DNA of 64,000 nucleotides, from assembly GCA_902761035.1 (NCBI GenBank), contig CACWIW010000002.1, positions 1-64,000 on the forward strand. Reading direction: 5' to 3'. Below, piece by piece: positions 15,580-25,500 of this stretch. The notes under the pieces were generated by a model, which saw nothing but the letters and a program-made list of their open reading frames with translations, searched no databases and was not told where the DNA came from. How positions within the stretch are numbered: position 1 is the stretch's first letter; each line of letters starts with the position of its first letter. The DNA is from an uncultured bacterium (GTDB lineage Bacteria > Verrucomicrobiota > Kiritimatiellia > RFP12 > UBA1067). The position numbers and the translations under genes were made by a program.

Positions 15580-16638
15580 TTATTTCGTAACCCCCTGGAC
15601 GGGGCGAATGGAAAAACCCTCGTATCGGTAGCTTCCAAATCTCCCGTGCCCCTTCGGCCAGAAGTTGAGGCTGGCCGCGAACTCCGATTTTGCATTATTC
15701 CTATCGGGGACCGAAAAGGACGACCAGTAGTTGCCGCCATATCCGTGCGAATCAAAAAGCGAAGTCCCTCTAATGCGAGCTGCCGCAGGGAGGAAGATGC
15801 TGGCGGAGGCGTAGACCCCTTTGCCCCGAACCAAATACCCCGTCACACCGTTCGTCGTCGTTCGGGTCCATTCGCACTTGCCGCTGAGATCAATAATCTC
15901 CTGATTTGTCGGCATACGCCAGCCACCTCCCCACTGCACATGCGCCGCATCATATTCCGGCGTGAGATTGCCATCCACTGTCGTCCACCCTTCATCCCGT
16001 AACGATTGTACGCCTTTCCCATAAGTAGGCGATTTCTTTCCTTCAAACGAGAAATTTGACGATGAACCGTCACTTGCCACCCAAGCATCGTTCTCGCACT
16101 TGTAGCCAACTGTATCACCCCACCAAAAATAGTAGCCGAACTCTTCGGGCTTCTTTGCGCCGATATTCATCTCAGCCCAGTATGGTCCCCCTTCCCATAG
16201 CTGAACCATTCCCACTTTCACCTTCCCGTGTTCGGCCGCACGGTAGAGGCCATAGAACTGGCTGCATACGTCTTCCGGCATCTTGCGCAGCGCGGATTCA
16301 ATCATGTTGGTCATAACCTGCGGCGGAATGTCTGGAATCGTTTCTTTGAGCGTCCTGAGCGTGCCAACCGCCTCGTCAATCGCGCCTTGCCTCACGTAGA
16401 GGGTGAACGCGCCCTTGAAAAGCAACATCTTCGCCGCATCGGATTCAGCCTTTTCCGCGCGCGCGATGGCCGCCTTGGCGACGGCCGCGCGGGTTTCATC
16501 CCCGGTCCTGAACGCATTCCGTTCCGTGCGCATGAGTTCCTGCACAAGTCCTTCCGCCTGCTTGAGCTCTTGCTTCGTAGGCATCGCCAGAAGCGGCAAT
16601 GCAACCGCCGCCAGCACAAATATGGACAGATTTCTCAT
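15580..16638 (-). CDS. Secreted Fibrobacter-succinogenes-paralogous / FGE-like domain protein
   Basis: Start ATG 16638 is preferred: AGGAG lies five bases upstream and the protein then opens with a clean signal peptide (MRNLSIFVLAAVALPLLAMP); the same frame is open further upstream but overlaps the sigma-factor gene. A helical region follows (LVQELMRTERNAFRTGDETR...), then a C-terminal domain with the YYFWWGDTVGY, WRMPTNQEIIDL, GNYWSSF and YEGFSIRPV motifs characteristic of the Fibrobacter major paralogous domain, related to the formylglycine-enzyme fold. Enzymatic activity is not established for this group. It is the last gene of a kinase / ECF sigma / effector operon, eight bases after the sigma gene. 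A dead copy of its 3' end lies at 13855-13985. Confidence 0.82.
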   Translation of the reverse strand: MRNLSIFVLAAVALPLLAMPTKQELKQAEGLVQELMRTERNAFRTGDETRAAVAKAAIARAEKAESDAAKMLLFKGAFTLYVRQGAIDEAVGTLRTLKETIPDIPPQVMTNMIESALRKMPEDVCSQFYGLYRAAEHGKVKVGMVQLWEGGPYWAEMNIGAKKPEEFGYYFWWGDTVGYKCENDAWVASDGSSSNFSFEGKKSPTYGKGVQSLRDEGWTTVDGNLTPEYDAAHVQWGGGWRMPTNQEIIDLSGKCEWTRTTTNGVTGYLVRGKGVYASASIFLPAAARIRGTSLFDSHGYGGNYWSSFSVPDRNNAKSEFAASLNFWPKGHGRFGSYRYEGFSIRPVQGVTK

Positions 16639-16645
16639 CTTTCTC

Positions 16646-17248
16646 CTATTCGTCCGAAAGCTCGGCTTCGACAATTGCGATCGCCTTCTCGACACGGAAC
16701 TTGATCTGGCGGAGGTAGTTGTTGTCGATGCCGAACTGCTTGCACACCTCTTCTGCGGAATTACCTTCAATGACGTGTGCGCGATAGATTGCCTTGGTCT
16801 TTGCCGAAAGCGCGGTCTTCGTGAGGACATGCTCCACCGCCGCATCGTGCCTTGCCTTGTCCCAGACAAGGTCGAGCGCAACGCCCTGATCAGGCTGCAC
16901 CGCGAGCGTATCCGGCAAATCGTCAAGTGAAACGGTTGCGTCCGCGCCATGGCTCTGCTCATGCCTGTACATCCCGATGAGCTGCCTCCGTATGAGCATC
17001 TTCAAGAAGCTGCGGAACTGCGACTTTTCCGCGTTGTATCTCCGTTCAGACAATATCTTCACAAGATGCATGTAAACTTGCTGTACCACGTCGTCGGGAT
17101 CATGGTTATGGTCGATCATCTGGACGAATCGCTTCATCGCAGGCGTGTAGAGCGCGAAGAAACGCGACCATGCCGCCCCGCCGCCACCCGTGGCCTCGGT
17201 TGCAAGTTTCTCAAGCAGCGTCTGCGATGTACTCGGAAAATCGCTCAT
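16646..17248 (-). CDS. ECF-type RNA polymerase sigma factor
   Basis: The 200-residue protein has a sigma-2 region (FFALYTPAMKRFVQMIDHNH, DDVVQQVYMHLVKIL, then SQFRSFLKMLIRRQLIGMYR) and a sigma-4 helix-turn-helix (AKTKAIYRAHVIEGNSAEEVCKQFGIDNNYLRQIKFRVEK, quoted in parts: EEVCKQFGIDNNYLRQIKFR). The start ATG overlaps the kinase stop by ATGA, so the two are translationally coupled. ECF factors of this kind direct polymerase to their own operon and targets. No anti-sigma gene is next to it; a protein kinase takes that place, as in some Planctomycetes-type ECF groups. Confidence 0.88.
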   Translation of the reverse strand: MSDFPSTSQTLLEKLATEATGGGGAAWSRFFALYTPAMKRFVQMIDHNHDPDDVVQQVYMHLVKILSERRYNAEKSQFRSFLKMLIRRQLIGMYRHEQSHGADATVSLDDLPDTLAVQPDQGVALDLVWDKARHDAAVEHVLTKTALSAKTKAIYRAHVIEGNSAEEVCKQFGIDNNYLRQIKFRVEKAIAIVEAELSDE

Positions 17249-18212
17249 TTCAGCACCTCATATATGCCCTCGGCACCGAAAGCCTCGTCGAACTCGTCTT
17301 CCGCCGCCGAGGGTGTTGGGGTGCGGAAAGCAAACCACGCCGCCGCAGAAATGGCGACCACAGCGGCAAGCCCTCCGCCAACCATTGCAACGGCCTTCCA
17401 TCCTCGTGCCGACCTTGCGCCGGGCTGTGTTCCTACCGAGAGCCTTTTCGCCAAAGTGCAAAGTTCGGTTGGCCGTTCCTTCGGGGCGTTGGCGAGCATC
17501 TGCGGAATGATCTGTGCCCACGGGAGTTCGAGCGTCTCCAGAAGTTCCAACGCCCTGGAACCCGGTTCATACCACACGCCGGTGAGCAGGTAGACTATCA
17601 TCAACGCGAACGAATAAACATCTGAGGCTGGAGTCGCCGCCTCGCCGCGTTCAACCTCCGGCGCCATGGAGCCATGCGTTCCCATGATAAGGCACGCGTC
17701 TTTCGCTTCCGTGACCATCGTGGTGGCGGCCTTGACTTCATGGCGCAGCGTGTCGGAGAAAAGACGCGACACGCCAAAGTCCGATAGGACGACATGGCCG
17801 TCCCCGGTGAGCAACACGTTTCCCGGCTTGATGTCGCGGTGGACAATTCCCTGCGCGTGAATGTAGTCGATGGCGGACGCAAGCTCCGTGAACCATTGGC
17901 ACACGGTTTCCTCTTCGAGGTCCTCGCCTGCGACATCCGCAAGCGTGATCGGTACGCCGTTCTTGCCGAGCACAAGGTCCATCACGAAATACGGAGTTCT
18001 TGTCGCCTCGTCGAAGTTGAGGTCGAACACGCGTACGACATTTGGATGGTGGAGCCGAGCAAGAACCCTGCCCTCGGCAAGGAACTTGTCCTTCAGGATG
18101 TCGATGTGCCCGTCTTCGAGCGTGAACGACTTCAGCGCATAGTGGACGCCGAGCTGCGGAGCCGGACGATGCGGTACACGCCGATCGTGTCATCTGGATT
18201 AAGCGCTGCCAC
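17245..18212 (-). pseudogene. Serine/threonine protein kinase with frameshift and lost ATP-binding loop
   Basis: From about 18165 down to 17245 one frame encodes HYALKSF (the VAIK-type lysine), HHPNVVRVFDLNF, the catalytic loop HRDIKPGNVLL, DFGVSRL, a MAPE motif, a membrane segment (VGGGLAAVVAISAAAWFAF) and a short C-tail. The N-terminus LNPDDTIGVYRIVR is in another frame, starting at GTG 18212 with GGCGGGAAC upstream. Between the two (about 18155-18170) the glycine-rich loop that should follow YRIVR is missing and the frame changes; a TGA blocks upstream extension of the main frame. The nearest start for the main frame, GTG 18030, lies after the lysine. The product should be inactive unless this is a sequencing or assembly error. 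Confidence 0.75.
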
Positions 18213-18233
18213 TAGTTCCCGCCCGTATCAGTA

Positions 18234-19646
18234 TCAGCAGACGCGCTCGTACGCGAGGTTGAGCAGCTTGGCGACCTTCGCCAGCGTGTCGGCGCAGTGT
18301 CCCACGCCGATCGCGCAGTGGTGTGCGGGGCCAGCGGCGCTCCACGCCTCCATGAACGCCTTCGCGCCGATGGAAAAGCGGTAGCGGCTGTTGGTGTTGC
18401 CGATCTGCAGGACCGGCCCGGGCACAGACTCGCCCTCGGCGGCGAGCAGCATCAGGCTGCCGTCCGCGCGCTGCACCACGGAGAGCAGCGTCACCGGCCC
18501 GTGCTTCACGGTCATCTGGATGGAGAGTCCCTTGCCGGGCTTGCCGTGGTACACCGGCACCGGCACCAGACCCACGCGTCCTTCGGCAATGGCGAAGTGA
18601 GCGGGACCGTCGTGTCCCAGCAGCACCACGTCGTCCACAAAGTCGGTGAGGTAGAATTCCGAGAACGACCCGCCCGCGCCCAGCAGGTCCATGAGCTTCA
18701 TCGCGTGCGCGTTCTTCACCTCGCACTCGCCCGCCACGGGCATATGCGAACCCGTCAGGAGCGTGTTCCCCGCGATGACCGAGGTGACGATGTTCTCGTA
18801 GGCGTTCCCCGGCTGTCCCTCGTAGTAGTAGGCCATCGAGGAGAGACGGTGCTTCGCCACAAGACGGTCGAGCGCGATCGCCGTGCGCGCGGCGCGGTCA
18901 AGCTCCTCCGGCTCGCAGCTCGCGGACACGTCGAACCGCTCGCGGAACTCGGCGATTTTCGCCGACACGTCCGCCTCCGTCACCCCCTCGCGCAGCGCCT
19001 GCAGTTCGCACATCTCCAGGAGGTCGATGTGCGTGCCGAACGCCGCACAGAGCGCCGTGAGGTCGGAATAGACGTCCAGCATCCCGCAGTAGTAGTGCCC
19101 GAGCACGCCCATCCTGTTGGCGCGCATCCCGCCGACGGCGCGGGCGGCGTCCAGCCACCCCGACACGTCGCGCCACATCTCGGGATCCTGCAGCCACCCG
19201 GTGACGAACGCATACCGCACGCCGGCGCGGTTGAACACGCAGGCGATCTCCGGCACGCTGCACGCCTGGCAGTGCTCAAGCCAGATGCCGGTCATCACGC
19301 CGCGGTCGCCGATGGCGTTGAACGCGGCGTAGTCCAGCTGCGCCACGGGCTGGACGTTCAGGACCACCACGAACGCGCCCTTGGGGATGGCGGGCAGGAC
19401 GGTCGAGGAGAGCGCGTACGTGGAGACGAAGAGGAACACCACGTCGATGTTGGCGTCCGCGAACAGCCCGGCCGCCGCACGCGCCTTGTCGGGCGTGTCG
19501 ACAAGCCCCGCGTCCACCACCTCGCACTTCTCTGCGAGGCGCTTCCCGATCTGTGCGTGGTAGCCCAGCAAGTGGTCACGCAGTCCCTCAAACTGCGCCC
19601 AATAGGTATCCAGCCCGATGCTGAAAAAACCGACTTTCGTTTCCAT
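18234..19646 (-). CDS. L-arabinose/L-fucose isomerase-like protein
   Basis: The 470-residue protein has the general layout of the L-arabinose isomerase family: N-terminal [40 protein letters not shown], a central [18 protein letters not shown], and C-terminal [20 protein letters not shown] with the acidic and His residues used for metal binding, then [13 protein letters not shown]. Members interconvert aldoses and ketoses in the cytoplasm. It ends the operon that begins with the GH36-like enzyme, which suggests isomerisation of the sugar released there. AAAGG lies before ATG 19646. Substrate is not readable from sequence. Confidence 0.82.
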   Translation of the reverse strand: METKVGFFSIGLDTYWAQFEGLRDHLLGYHAQIGKRLAEKCEVVDAGLVDTPDKARAAAGLFADANIDVVFLFVSTYALSSTVLPAIPKGAFVVVLNVQPVAQLDYAAFNAIGDRGVMTGIWLEHCQACSVPEIACVFNRAGVRYAFVTGWLQDPEMWRDVSGWLDAARAVGGMRANRMGVLGHYYCGMLDVYSDLTALCAAFGTHIDLLEMCELQALREGVTEADVSAKIAEFRERFDVSASCEPEELDRAARTAIALDRLVAKHRLSSMAYYYEGQPGNAYENIVTSVIAGNTLLTGSHMPVAGECEVKNAHAMKLMDLLGAGGSFSEFYLTDFVDDVVLLGHDGPAHFAIAEGRVGLVPVPVYHGKPGKGLSIQMTVKHGPVTLLSVVQRADGSLMLLAAEGESVPGPVLQIGNTNSRYRFSIGAKAFMEAWSAAGPAHHCAIGVGHCADTLAKVAKLLNLAYERVC

Positions 19647-19699
19647 TGTTCGATGCCTTTCTTGGTTGAGTTAAGATTTGAGAAATGCAGATGCCTCGT

Positions 19700-21646
19700 T
19701 TATTTCGCCGCCGTTTTCAGGTCCGTCCAGTCATAGATCTTGAGCGCGCCGTAGACCGTGTCCGCAAACGAGAAGTGGATTTCCGGCTTGTTCACCACGT
19801 CGTGCCACGACGGCGGCGCGTTCTTCGTCGTGAAGGACGCGAAAAGCCCGCGCTCCAGGAAATACGCATGCGCGGCCGGAATCGCCGCCGTGCCGCGCGC
19901 GAAGAGCGCCACTCTGTAGACGCCGGCCATCGACGCGAAATGCCGCGCCGCGAGCGCCGCGTCCTCGGCCCTCCGCGCGGCGAGGTTCTCGCCGACGGAA
20001 ATCGCCATCACGGCCATCTCCTCGTCCGGACGCTTCGAGCCGTAGAAAGAATGGTTGCCCTTCGCCGTCTCGCCGAATCCGCGCATTTCCGCCACGGCGA
20101 CCGCGCGTCCTTCCCCGAGCGCCGCACGAATCTCGTCGGCGAGCGTCGTGCGCTTGCCGTCCGTGAAGAGGAGCAGCGGCACGCCCTTCGCGTTCTTCGG
20201 CAAGAACGCCACCATCGGGATTGGCGTGAAGTCGTCGGTGCGCGAAAGGACCAGACGCACGGCGCATCCGTCCGTGGCGGGCTTCTCCACGACGGCGGCC
20301 GGCACCGCCGCAAGTTCGGAGATCGGACGTATCCCGGAGACGGCGCGGACACTCTCCGCCGTCGGCGGTACGCGCTTTTCGTCGAGCCGTGCCAACTCGT
20401 CCTTCATCACGTCGTACGCGCTGCGCGCGCCGGGGATGTCCATGACCTGTCCGGTCTTCGTGACGTGGCGCACCGCGGGCTTGTCGTTGGCGACGCCGGA
20501 GTTCTCCGGCGCGTACGCGAAGCCGATGTCGAGACGTCGGAGCGCGGCGCGGTCCTGCGGCCAGGCGGACGCATCGCCGGCTGCCCAGCGGCGGATCCAG
20601 AGCATCGCGGCGTTGCGCGTCGATTCGTACCAGTGGTGCGGACCTGCTGTTTCCATGAGATCGACCTTCTCCGGGGCGCCGAGCATGGAATAGATTTTGC
20701 GGGCGTTCTCGAACGTCTCCATGGAACCCATGAACGGGAAGTAGTCCCCGTGGGTCGTCACGATCATCGTGGGCGACGGTGCACGGAGCGTGACGATGCC
20801 GAGGTGGTTGAACCCGATCTTCATCTGGCCGAACAGGAACTGCTCCGCGTCCTGTCCGCCGATCTTCGCGTACACGTCGCGGATCGTGGAGAGAAATCCC
20901 GCCGGGGCGCCGGCGACGTAGCGGTCGTCGAGCGCATTGAGGTAAGACGAAAGCGTGCCGCCGCCGGAAAGCCCTGTGACGCCGAGCTGCGCGGCGTTCA
21001 CGTCGGGACGCGAGGCGAGGTAGTCGCACGCGCGAATGCCGTCCCAGATGCGGAACTGCGCGGTGTTCCAGCCGAGCAGGTTCGCCCGCCACCCGATACT
21101 GTTGTGTCCGCCGCAGGACATGTGGCATTTCGGATGCTGGCGGCGCTCGCCCTGGTCGATGGGGTCGTAGACGAGCGTGGCAAGCCCGTGCAGCGCGCCG
21201 GTCACGCCCACGCGCTGGTACCATGGGGCGTTCTTGCCCGTGAGGGAATGTCCGCACGGCGAGACGACGCCAGGATACGGTGCCTTGTACTTCGGACTGT
21301 CCGGCAGGAAGAGGTGCGCCGTCACGTAGTGGTGCGGACGGCTCTCGAAGAGCACCTTCTCGATCACGTAGCCGTCCTTCTTGACCCGACCCGTCACGCG
21401 CGCGTTGAGCGGCGTCTTCTCCGGCAGTCCGCCGATGGTGCTGAGAACGCCGGCGCGCACCCACGCCTGGTGCTCGGCGAGCTTCTCCTTCGTGTCGCAC
21501 GCGAGCCACGCGGCGTCCGCCGCGCGGTCCTGGCGAACAACCTCGTTGAAGAGGCTGTCGCGAACGGTCTTCCCGATGTCGGACCCGCCGCATTGCAGCT
21601 GTTGGGTCCCGAGCATGAGGGAAACAATCAATGCCAAGTTAGTCAT
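19700..21646 (-). CDS. Alpha/beta-hydrolase esterase (acetyl-xylan-esterase-like)
   Basis: The 648-residue protein has a hydrophobic N-terminus, then an alpha/beta-hydrolase core: YPGVVSPCGHSLTGK (oxyanion region), a nucleophile elbow LGVTGLSGGGTLSSY near residue 210, a SPTMIVTTHGDYFPF strand and a C-terminal HHWYES histidine. The C-terminal third (from about residue 400) is a second hydrolase-like sheet lacking an obvious GxSxG. Family members remove acetyl or other ester groups from plant polysaccharides. It lies between the two isomerases of the operon with a good site (GAAGGTGC) before ATG 21646. Confidence 0.75.
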   Translation of the reverse strand: MTNLALIVSLMLGTQQLQCGGSDIGKTVRDSLFNEVVRQDRAADAAWLACDTKEKLAEHQAWVRAGVLSTIGGLPEKTPLNARVTGRVKKDGYVIEKVLFESRPHHYVTAHLFLPDSPKYKAPYPGVVSPCGHSLTGKNAPWYQRVGVTGALHGLATLVYDPIDQGERRQHPKCHMSCGGHNSIGWRANLLGWNTAQFRIWDGIRACDYLASRPDVNAAQLGVTGLSGGGTLSSYLNALDDRYVAGAPAGFLSTIRDVYAKIGGQDAEQFLFGQMKIGFNHLGIVTLRAPSPTMIVTTHGDYFPFMGSMETFENARKIYSMLGAPEKVDLMETAGPHHWYESTRNAAMLWIRRWAAGDASAWPQDRAALRRLDIGFAYAPENSGVANDKPAVRHVTKTGQVMDIPGARSAYDVMKDELARLDEKRVPPTAESVRAVSGIRPISELAAVPAAVVEKPATDGCAVRLVLSRTDDFTPIPMVAFLPKNAKGVPLLLFTDGKRTTLADEIRAALGEGRAVAVAEMRGFGETAKGNHSFYGSKRPDEEMAVMAISVGENLAARRAEDAALAARHFASMAGVYRVALFARGTAAIPAAHAYFLERGLFASFTTKNAPPSWHDVVNKPEIHFSFADTVYGALKIYDWTDLKTAAK

Positions 21647-21665
21647 GCCGCACCTTCGCCTTTAA

Positions 21666-22562
21666 TCAGCACCCGGCGGCCTTGCGACAAAACGCGTTGC
21701 AGCGCGCAACCTCCTTCACGGCGTTGGAGCCTTTAGGAATGGAGTATTCAAGTTCAATGTCGCAGTAGAACGGCCAACCCTTCTTCTGAAGGAAGGGTAG
21801 CAACTTCGCGAGAGGCGTGTCGCCCTTGCCGAACGCGAGGTTCTTTGAGCCATGCGCCTTCGTGGTGCGGTCCTTGAGGTGGATTGAGAAAATCTTCTCG
21901 TGGTACTTCTCGATGAAGGCGAGGGGGTCGATGAAGCGCGTGGCGTCGTCCGTGGTGGCCGCCACGTAGTGGCCGATGTCGAAGTTGATGCGCAGGTTGG
22001 GCGAATAGCCGAGAAGCGGACCGTCGTAGGTGAGTGCGTCGATCTGCATGTGGTTGTGGAACGCGATGAATATGCCGTGCTTGTCGGCAATGGCCGCGCA
22101 GCGCCGCCCGATCGTCTCGTACTCCGTGACCTTCGGCACCTCGCGCGTGATGCACTTCGCGCCCAACGCCTTTGCGACGGCCACGCGGTACTCGTCCTCC
22201 TTCGCGTTCTTGCCGCCGATTCCGCCGTACTTCACGATGTGTATGGACACCCCCGCGTCGTCGAACATCTTGCGCAGCGCGGGCAGGCGGCCCATGTCGC
22301 GCGCGACCTCGCGCTTCAGGTACTCGTCAACCACCTCGCCCTTGAGCTCAAGCGTGCCAAGACCGTCCTCCACAGCGTACTGGACGATGTCCTCCGCGTT
22401 CTTCTTGCGCATGGAGCGGTAGCTGTAGGTTATGCAGCCCACCTCCACGCCGTTGTACCAGGAACGGCTCTTTGCCTTTGCAGGCGCAGCGCCGCCGCCA
22501 ATGCACATTCCGGCCGCCGAGGCAATCCCGAGGCCGATAAAATCTCTTCTTCCGAGGTTCAT
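21666..22562 (-). CDS. Exported sugar-phosphate isomerase/epimerase-like TIM-barrel protein
   Basis: ATG 22562 (AAAGGAAAAAAGAA upstream) gives a twin-arginine-type leader, GRRDFIGLGIASAAGMC, and about 298 residues. The body matches xylose-isomerase-like TIM barrels: VEVGCITYSYRSM, TLELKGEVVDEYL, VSIHIVKYGGI, IFIAFHNHMQID, RINFDIGHYVAAT and IFSIHLKDRT carry the metal-ligating Glu, His, Asp and His residues of the family. Such exported forms are common in polysaccharide clusters of PVC bacteria and Bacteroidetes, usually without known reaction. It starts 27 bases after the GH36-like gene. Confidence 0.82.
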   Translation of the reverse strand: MNLGRRDFIGLGIASAAGMCIGGGAAPAKAKSRSWYNGVEVGCITYSYRSMRKKNAEDIVQYAVEDGLGTLELKGEVVDEYLKREVARDMGRLPALRKMFDDAGVSIHIVKYGGIGGKNAKEDEYRVAVAKALGAKCITREVPKVTEYETIGRRCAAIADKHGIFIAFHNHMQIDALTYDGPLLGYSPNLRINFDIGHYVAATTDDATRFIDPLAFIEKYHEKIFSIHLKDRTTKAHGSKNLAFGKGDTPLAKLLPFLQKKGWPFYCDIELEYSIPKGSNAVKEVARCNAFCRKAAGC

Positions 22563-22588
22563 TTCTTTTTTCCTTTCTTCGTTTGGAA

Positions 22589-25500
22589 TTACAACAGAAA
22601 ACCGCATTCTGCCCAGTCGCCATGGTCGGACTTGTCGCCGTCGCCGCCGTCAGTGACGACGAACTTGACGAACGCAACGTCATCGGGCAGCGCCACGTTG
22701 AAGTGCCAGCGCTCCGTTCCGCCGAACATCATGTACGGCGACGTGACAAGCTCCTTCTCCTTCTTGCCGTCCTTCCCCACGCCCACGATCTTGAAGACAA
22801 CGCTCGACTGGTTCTGCACGCGCTGGCTCTCGTCGATGCCGACGACCGCCACCACGCGCTTCCATTCCGTCTTGCGCGCAAATGTGGCGTAGCCCGGCCC
22901 GTGGATCGCCATGCCGCCTTTATACGTGCTGTTCTGGATGCGAATTTCGCCGTCGTAGCCCTTGCCGAGGCGGATGCCGCCGCCCCAGCCCGTCTTCTGC
23001 CTTGCGGGCTTCAGCGTCTCGATGCGCACCTGCGGCACAGGCGGCACGGGACCGGGATCCTGCGGCAGGTATTCAACCGGGAGCGGGCGCGAAAGGCGCG
23101 GCGGTCGCGGGGCGACCGCCCTACCGTATGACTCCCCAAACGCAACCCTCCACTTCACCGCGCGCGCTTGCGGCACCGTAAGCGCTACGCGCACCGTGCC
23201 ATTCGTCTCGACCGCGCACACCTTCACGCCGGCCGCCGCGTCCTCCGGCGACACCTCCGCCCGCACGAGCGGAAACACTTTGCCGTCGGCGGTATCGGCT
23301 GCGATGACCACGCTCTCCGTGGTGCCGTTTGCGATGTGCTTCGCCGTGCCGGAGAGGATGCGCGATGACGCATCCCATTTCTCGTCCGCGATGTCCATCC
23401 ATCCCTGCAGCACGTGGCGCGTGGTGGAGACGACCTGCGGACGCGCCTCGGCCTTCGTGACGCGGAACATTTCGCACTCGAGCCCGTTCATCTCGATCTC
23501 CAGCGCGTCGCCCGCGCCGAGGATACCGAGGTAAATATCATCCCAGAACGAATGGACGCGCCACTTCGCCTGCGGGTCGAGTCCGAGCGCGCCGTCCGTT
23601 GCGCGGTCGCCGCAGAGCGCAGTCTTTATCGTGGCGCGCTTCTTTTCCGGATTGAAGAGCATCACCTGGTGCCACGTCGGCGCGAGCTCCAAGTCGTAGA
23701 CCGTGGGGTTCGCCACGCCCTTCTTGAAGGCGTCGATCGGACGCGCCGCGAACGGCTCGCGGTATTCGGGGTAGAGACGCGAGAGGTCGTGCGTCATCTC
23801 CGGCGTGAAGAGGCGGAAGCTCGTCGCGAGCTCGATGCGTCCGCTCGTGAGGTAGACCGTGGTGAGCATCGAGCGGCGGACACCCTCCAGAAGCCCGTGG
23901 ATCGCCTTGGAGTCAGGGTAGTAGTTGAACACCGTGCGCATCTTGAACCAGCGGAGACCGTCCGTGGTGATCATGTGGGGATCGAACTTGTTCGAATCAT
24001 TCCACGTGCGCTGCGTATCGACGATGCCGGCCGTCACGTCGAGGCAGGGGCGTCCGCACTCGCCGAGGTTGCGTTCGTCGAGGAACGCCTCCTTGCCGAG
24101 TCCCTCGCGGGCGAGCGCGAAGTAGCGGCGATAGACCTGTGTCGCGCTCGCGTGGATGTCGTCGAAGCCGCCCTGCGTGTTGTAGCCCGTCTCGGGGTAG
24201 TCGAACTTGATGCCCTGCATCCCGTCCTTGCGGAGGCGTTTCCACACCGCGAGCATGTGGTCGGCCATGCCCTTGTCCGACAGATCGTACGTCACGTAGG
24301 GACGGTGGTGCATGTGCTTGCGCTCGATGCGGTTCGTGGAGTTGAAGAGCATCCAGTCCCTGTGCGCGATCGCAAAGTCGTCGCTGGGCATTCCCACCTG
24401 GATATAGGTGTACGGGATGCCGTTCCGCGCCTTGATCGCGGCACACCACTTGGCGAACGTCTCGTAGGGCGGGCGGAGGTGTCTGTACTTCGCCCAGTGC
24501 GCATCGTCGTACCAGCCCTGCTCCGTGTTGCCGTGGTCATGGTAGCAGTAGAAGTCGGGTTCGAGGCGCACACCCACCTTGGAGTACTTCGTAAAGCCCT
24601 TCTCGTTCGCCATGTCGAGTTCCTTCACGAGCGCGGGGGCGTTGTTGATGTTGCCGAGCCTGCTGAGCGCGCCCACGGCCCAGCCGCAGAGGAGCGGGAA
24701 GTCGTAGACGTTCGGGTCCGCGCCGTTCGCCTTGCGCATGGCGCGTCCGTACGCCTCGGCGGAGGCGAAGGGATCGTCGGTCACGGCATCGATGTAGAAC
24801 GTGTCGGCGGAGAAGCGCTGGTTCGTGCCGGGCTCCACGAGCACGCCCACTTCGTCGGCGGCGTAGAGCGTGAGCGTACCGTCGTCCAGCTCGGCCATCT
24901 TGCCGAAGGCGTCGTACTGGAGACCGCCCGCGACGAGCGTGCGGCGCTTGCCGTCCACGAGGCCCGTCACGAGAATGCCGTTCGCGCTGTTGCGCGACAG
25001 ACCCGGAACGAGGTGCGCGGGTTCAGCGCCCGCCGCGCTGTTGATGGTCACGAAACTATCAACGGGCAAGATGCCCGTTGTCCCAGTGGTAGGGCGGTCG
25101 CCCCGCGACCGCCGCTCGCCGAGCCACTTGCCGCCGCGCACGACCGTTGCACCCATCAGGCGGCGGCGGTACCACACGGGCGTGTTGACGCCGAACGAGG
25201 CGATCAGCGCGGGCGAGTCGTCATACAGGGTGTAGGTGTAGACCGGCTCCCATGCGCCCTTGCTGTGCGGGTGCGCGTAGCCGGCGTCATGGAAGCCCCA
25301 GCGCGCGCCGGCCGTGTCGTCGCGCACGGTAAAGGTGATGCGCGCACCGTGTCCGAAGGCGTCGTTCACCTCGTCCGTCGCCGCCGTGAACGCCGCGCCG
25401 CGCTTCACGCTTGTCGCGCCCACGCCGGCGTCGGCGAGCCGAACGCGCCCTTCCGCGTCGCGGATCGTGAACGTGCCGTTCGCCACGTTGAACGACACTG

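Noticed and set aside
16639-16962. 108-residue N-terminal extension of the effector gene
   Set aside because: It overlaps the sigma-factor gene, has a shadow-like Arg/Ser-rich composition, and a good ribosome-binding site and signal peptide start at 16638.
18297-19736. 479-codon plus-strand frame opposite the AraA-like isomerase
   Set aside because: Arg/His-rich shadow without domain matches or ribosome-binding site.
19685-21736. Long plus-strand open frame opposite the esterase gene
   Set aside because: Same shadow pattern (RRxR-rich, no motifs); the opposite strand encodes a well-conserved hydrolase.
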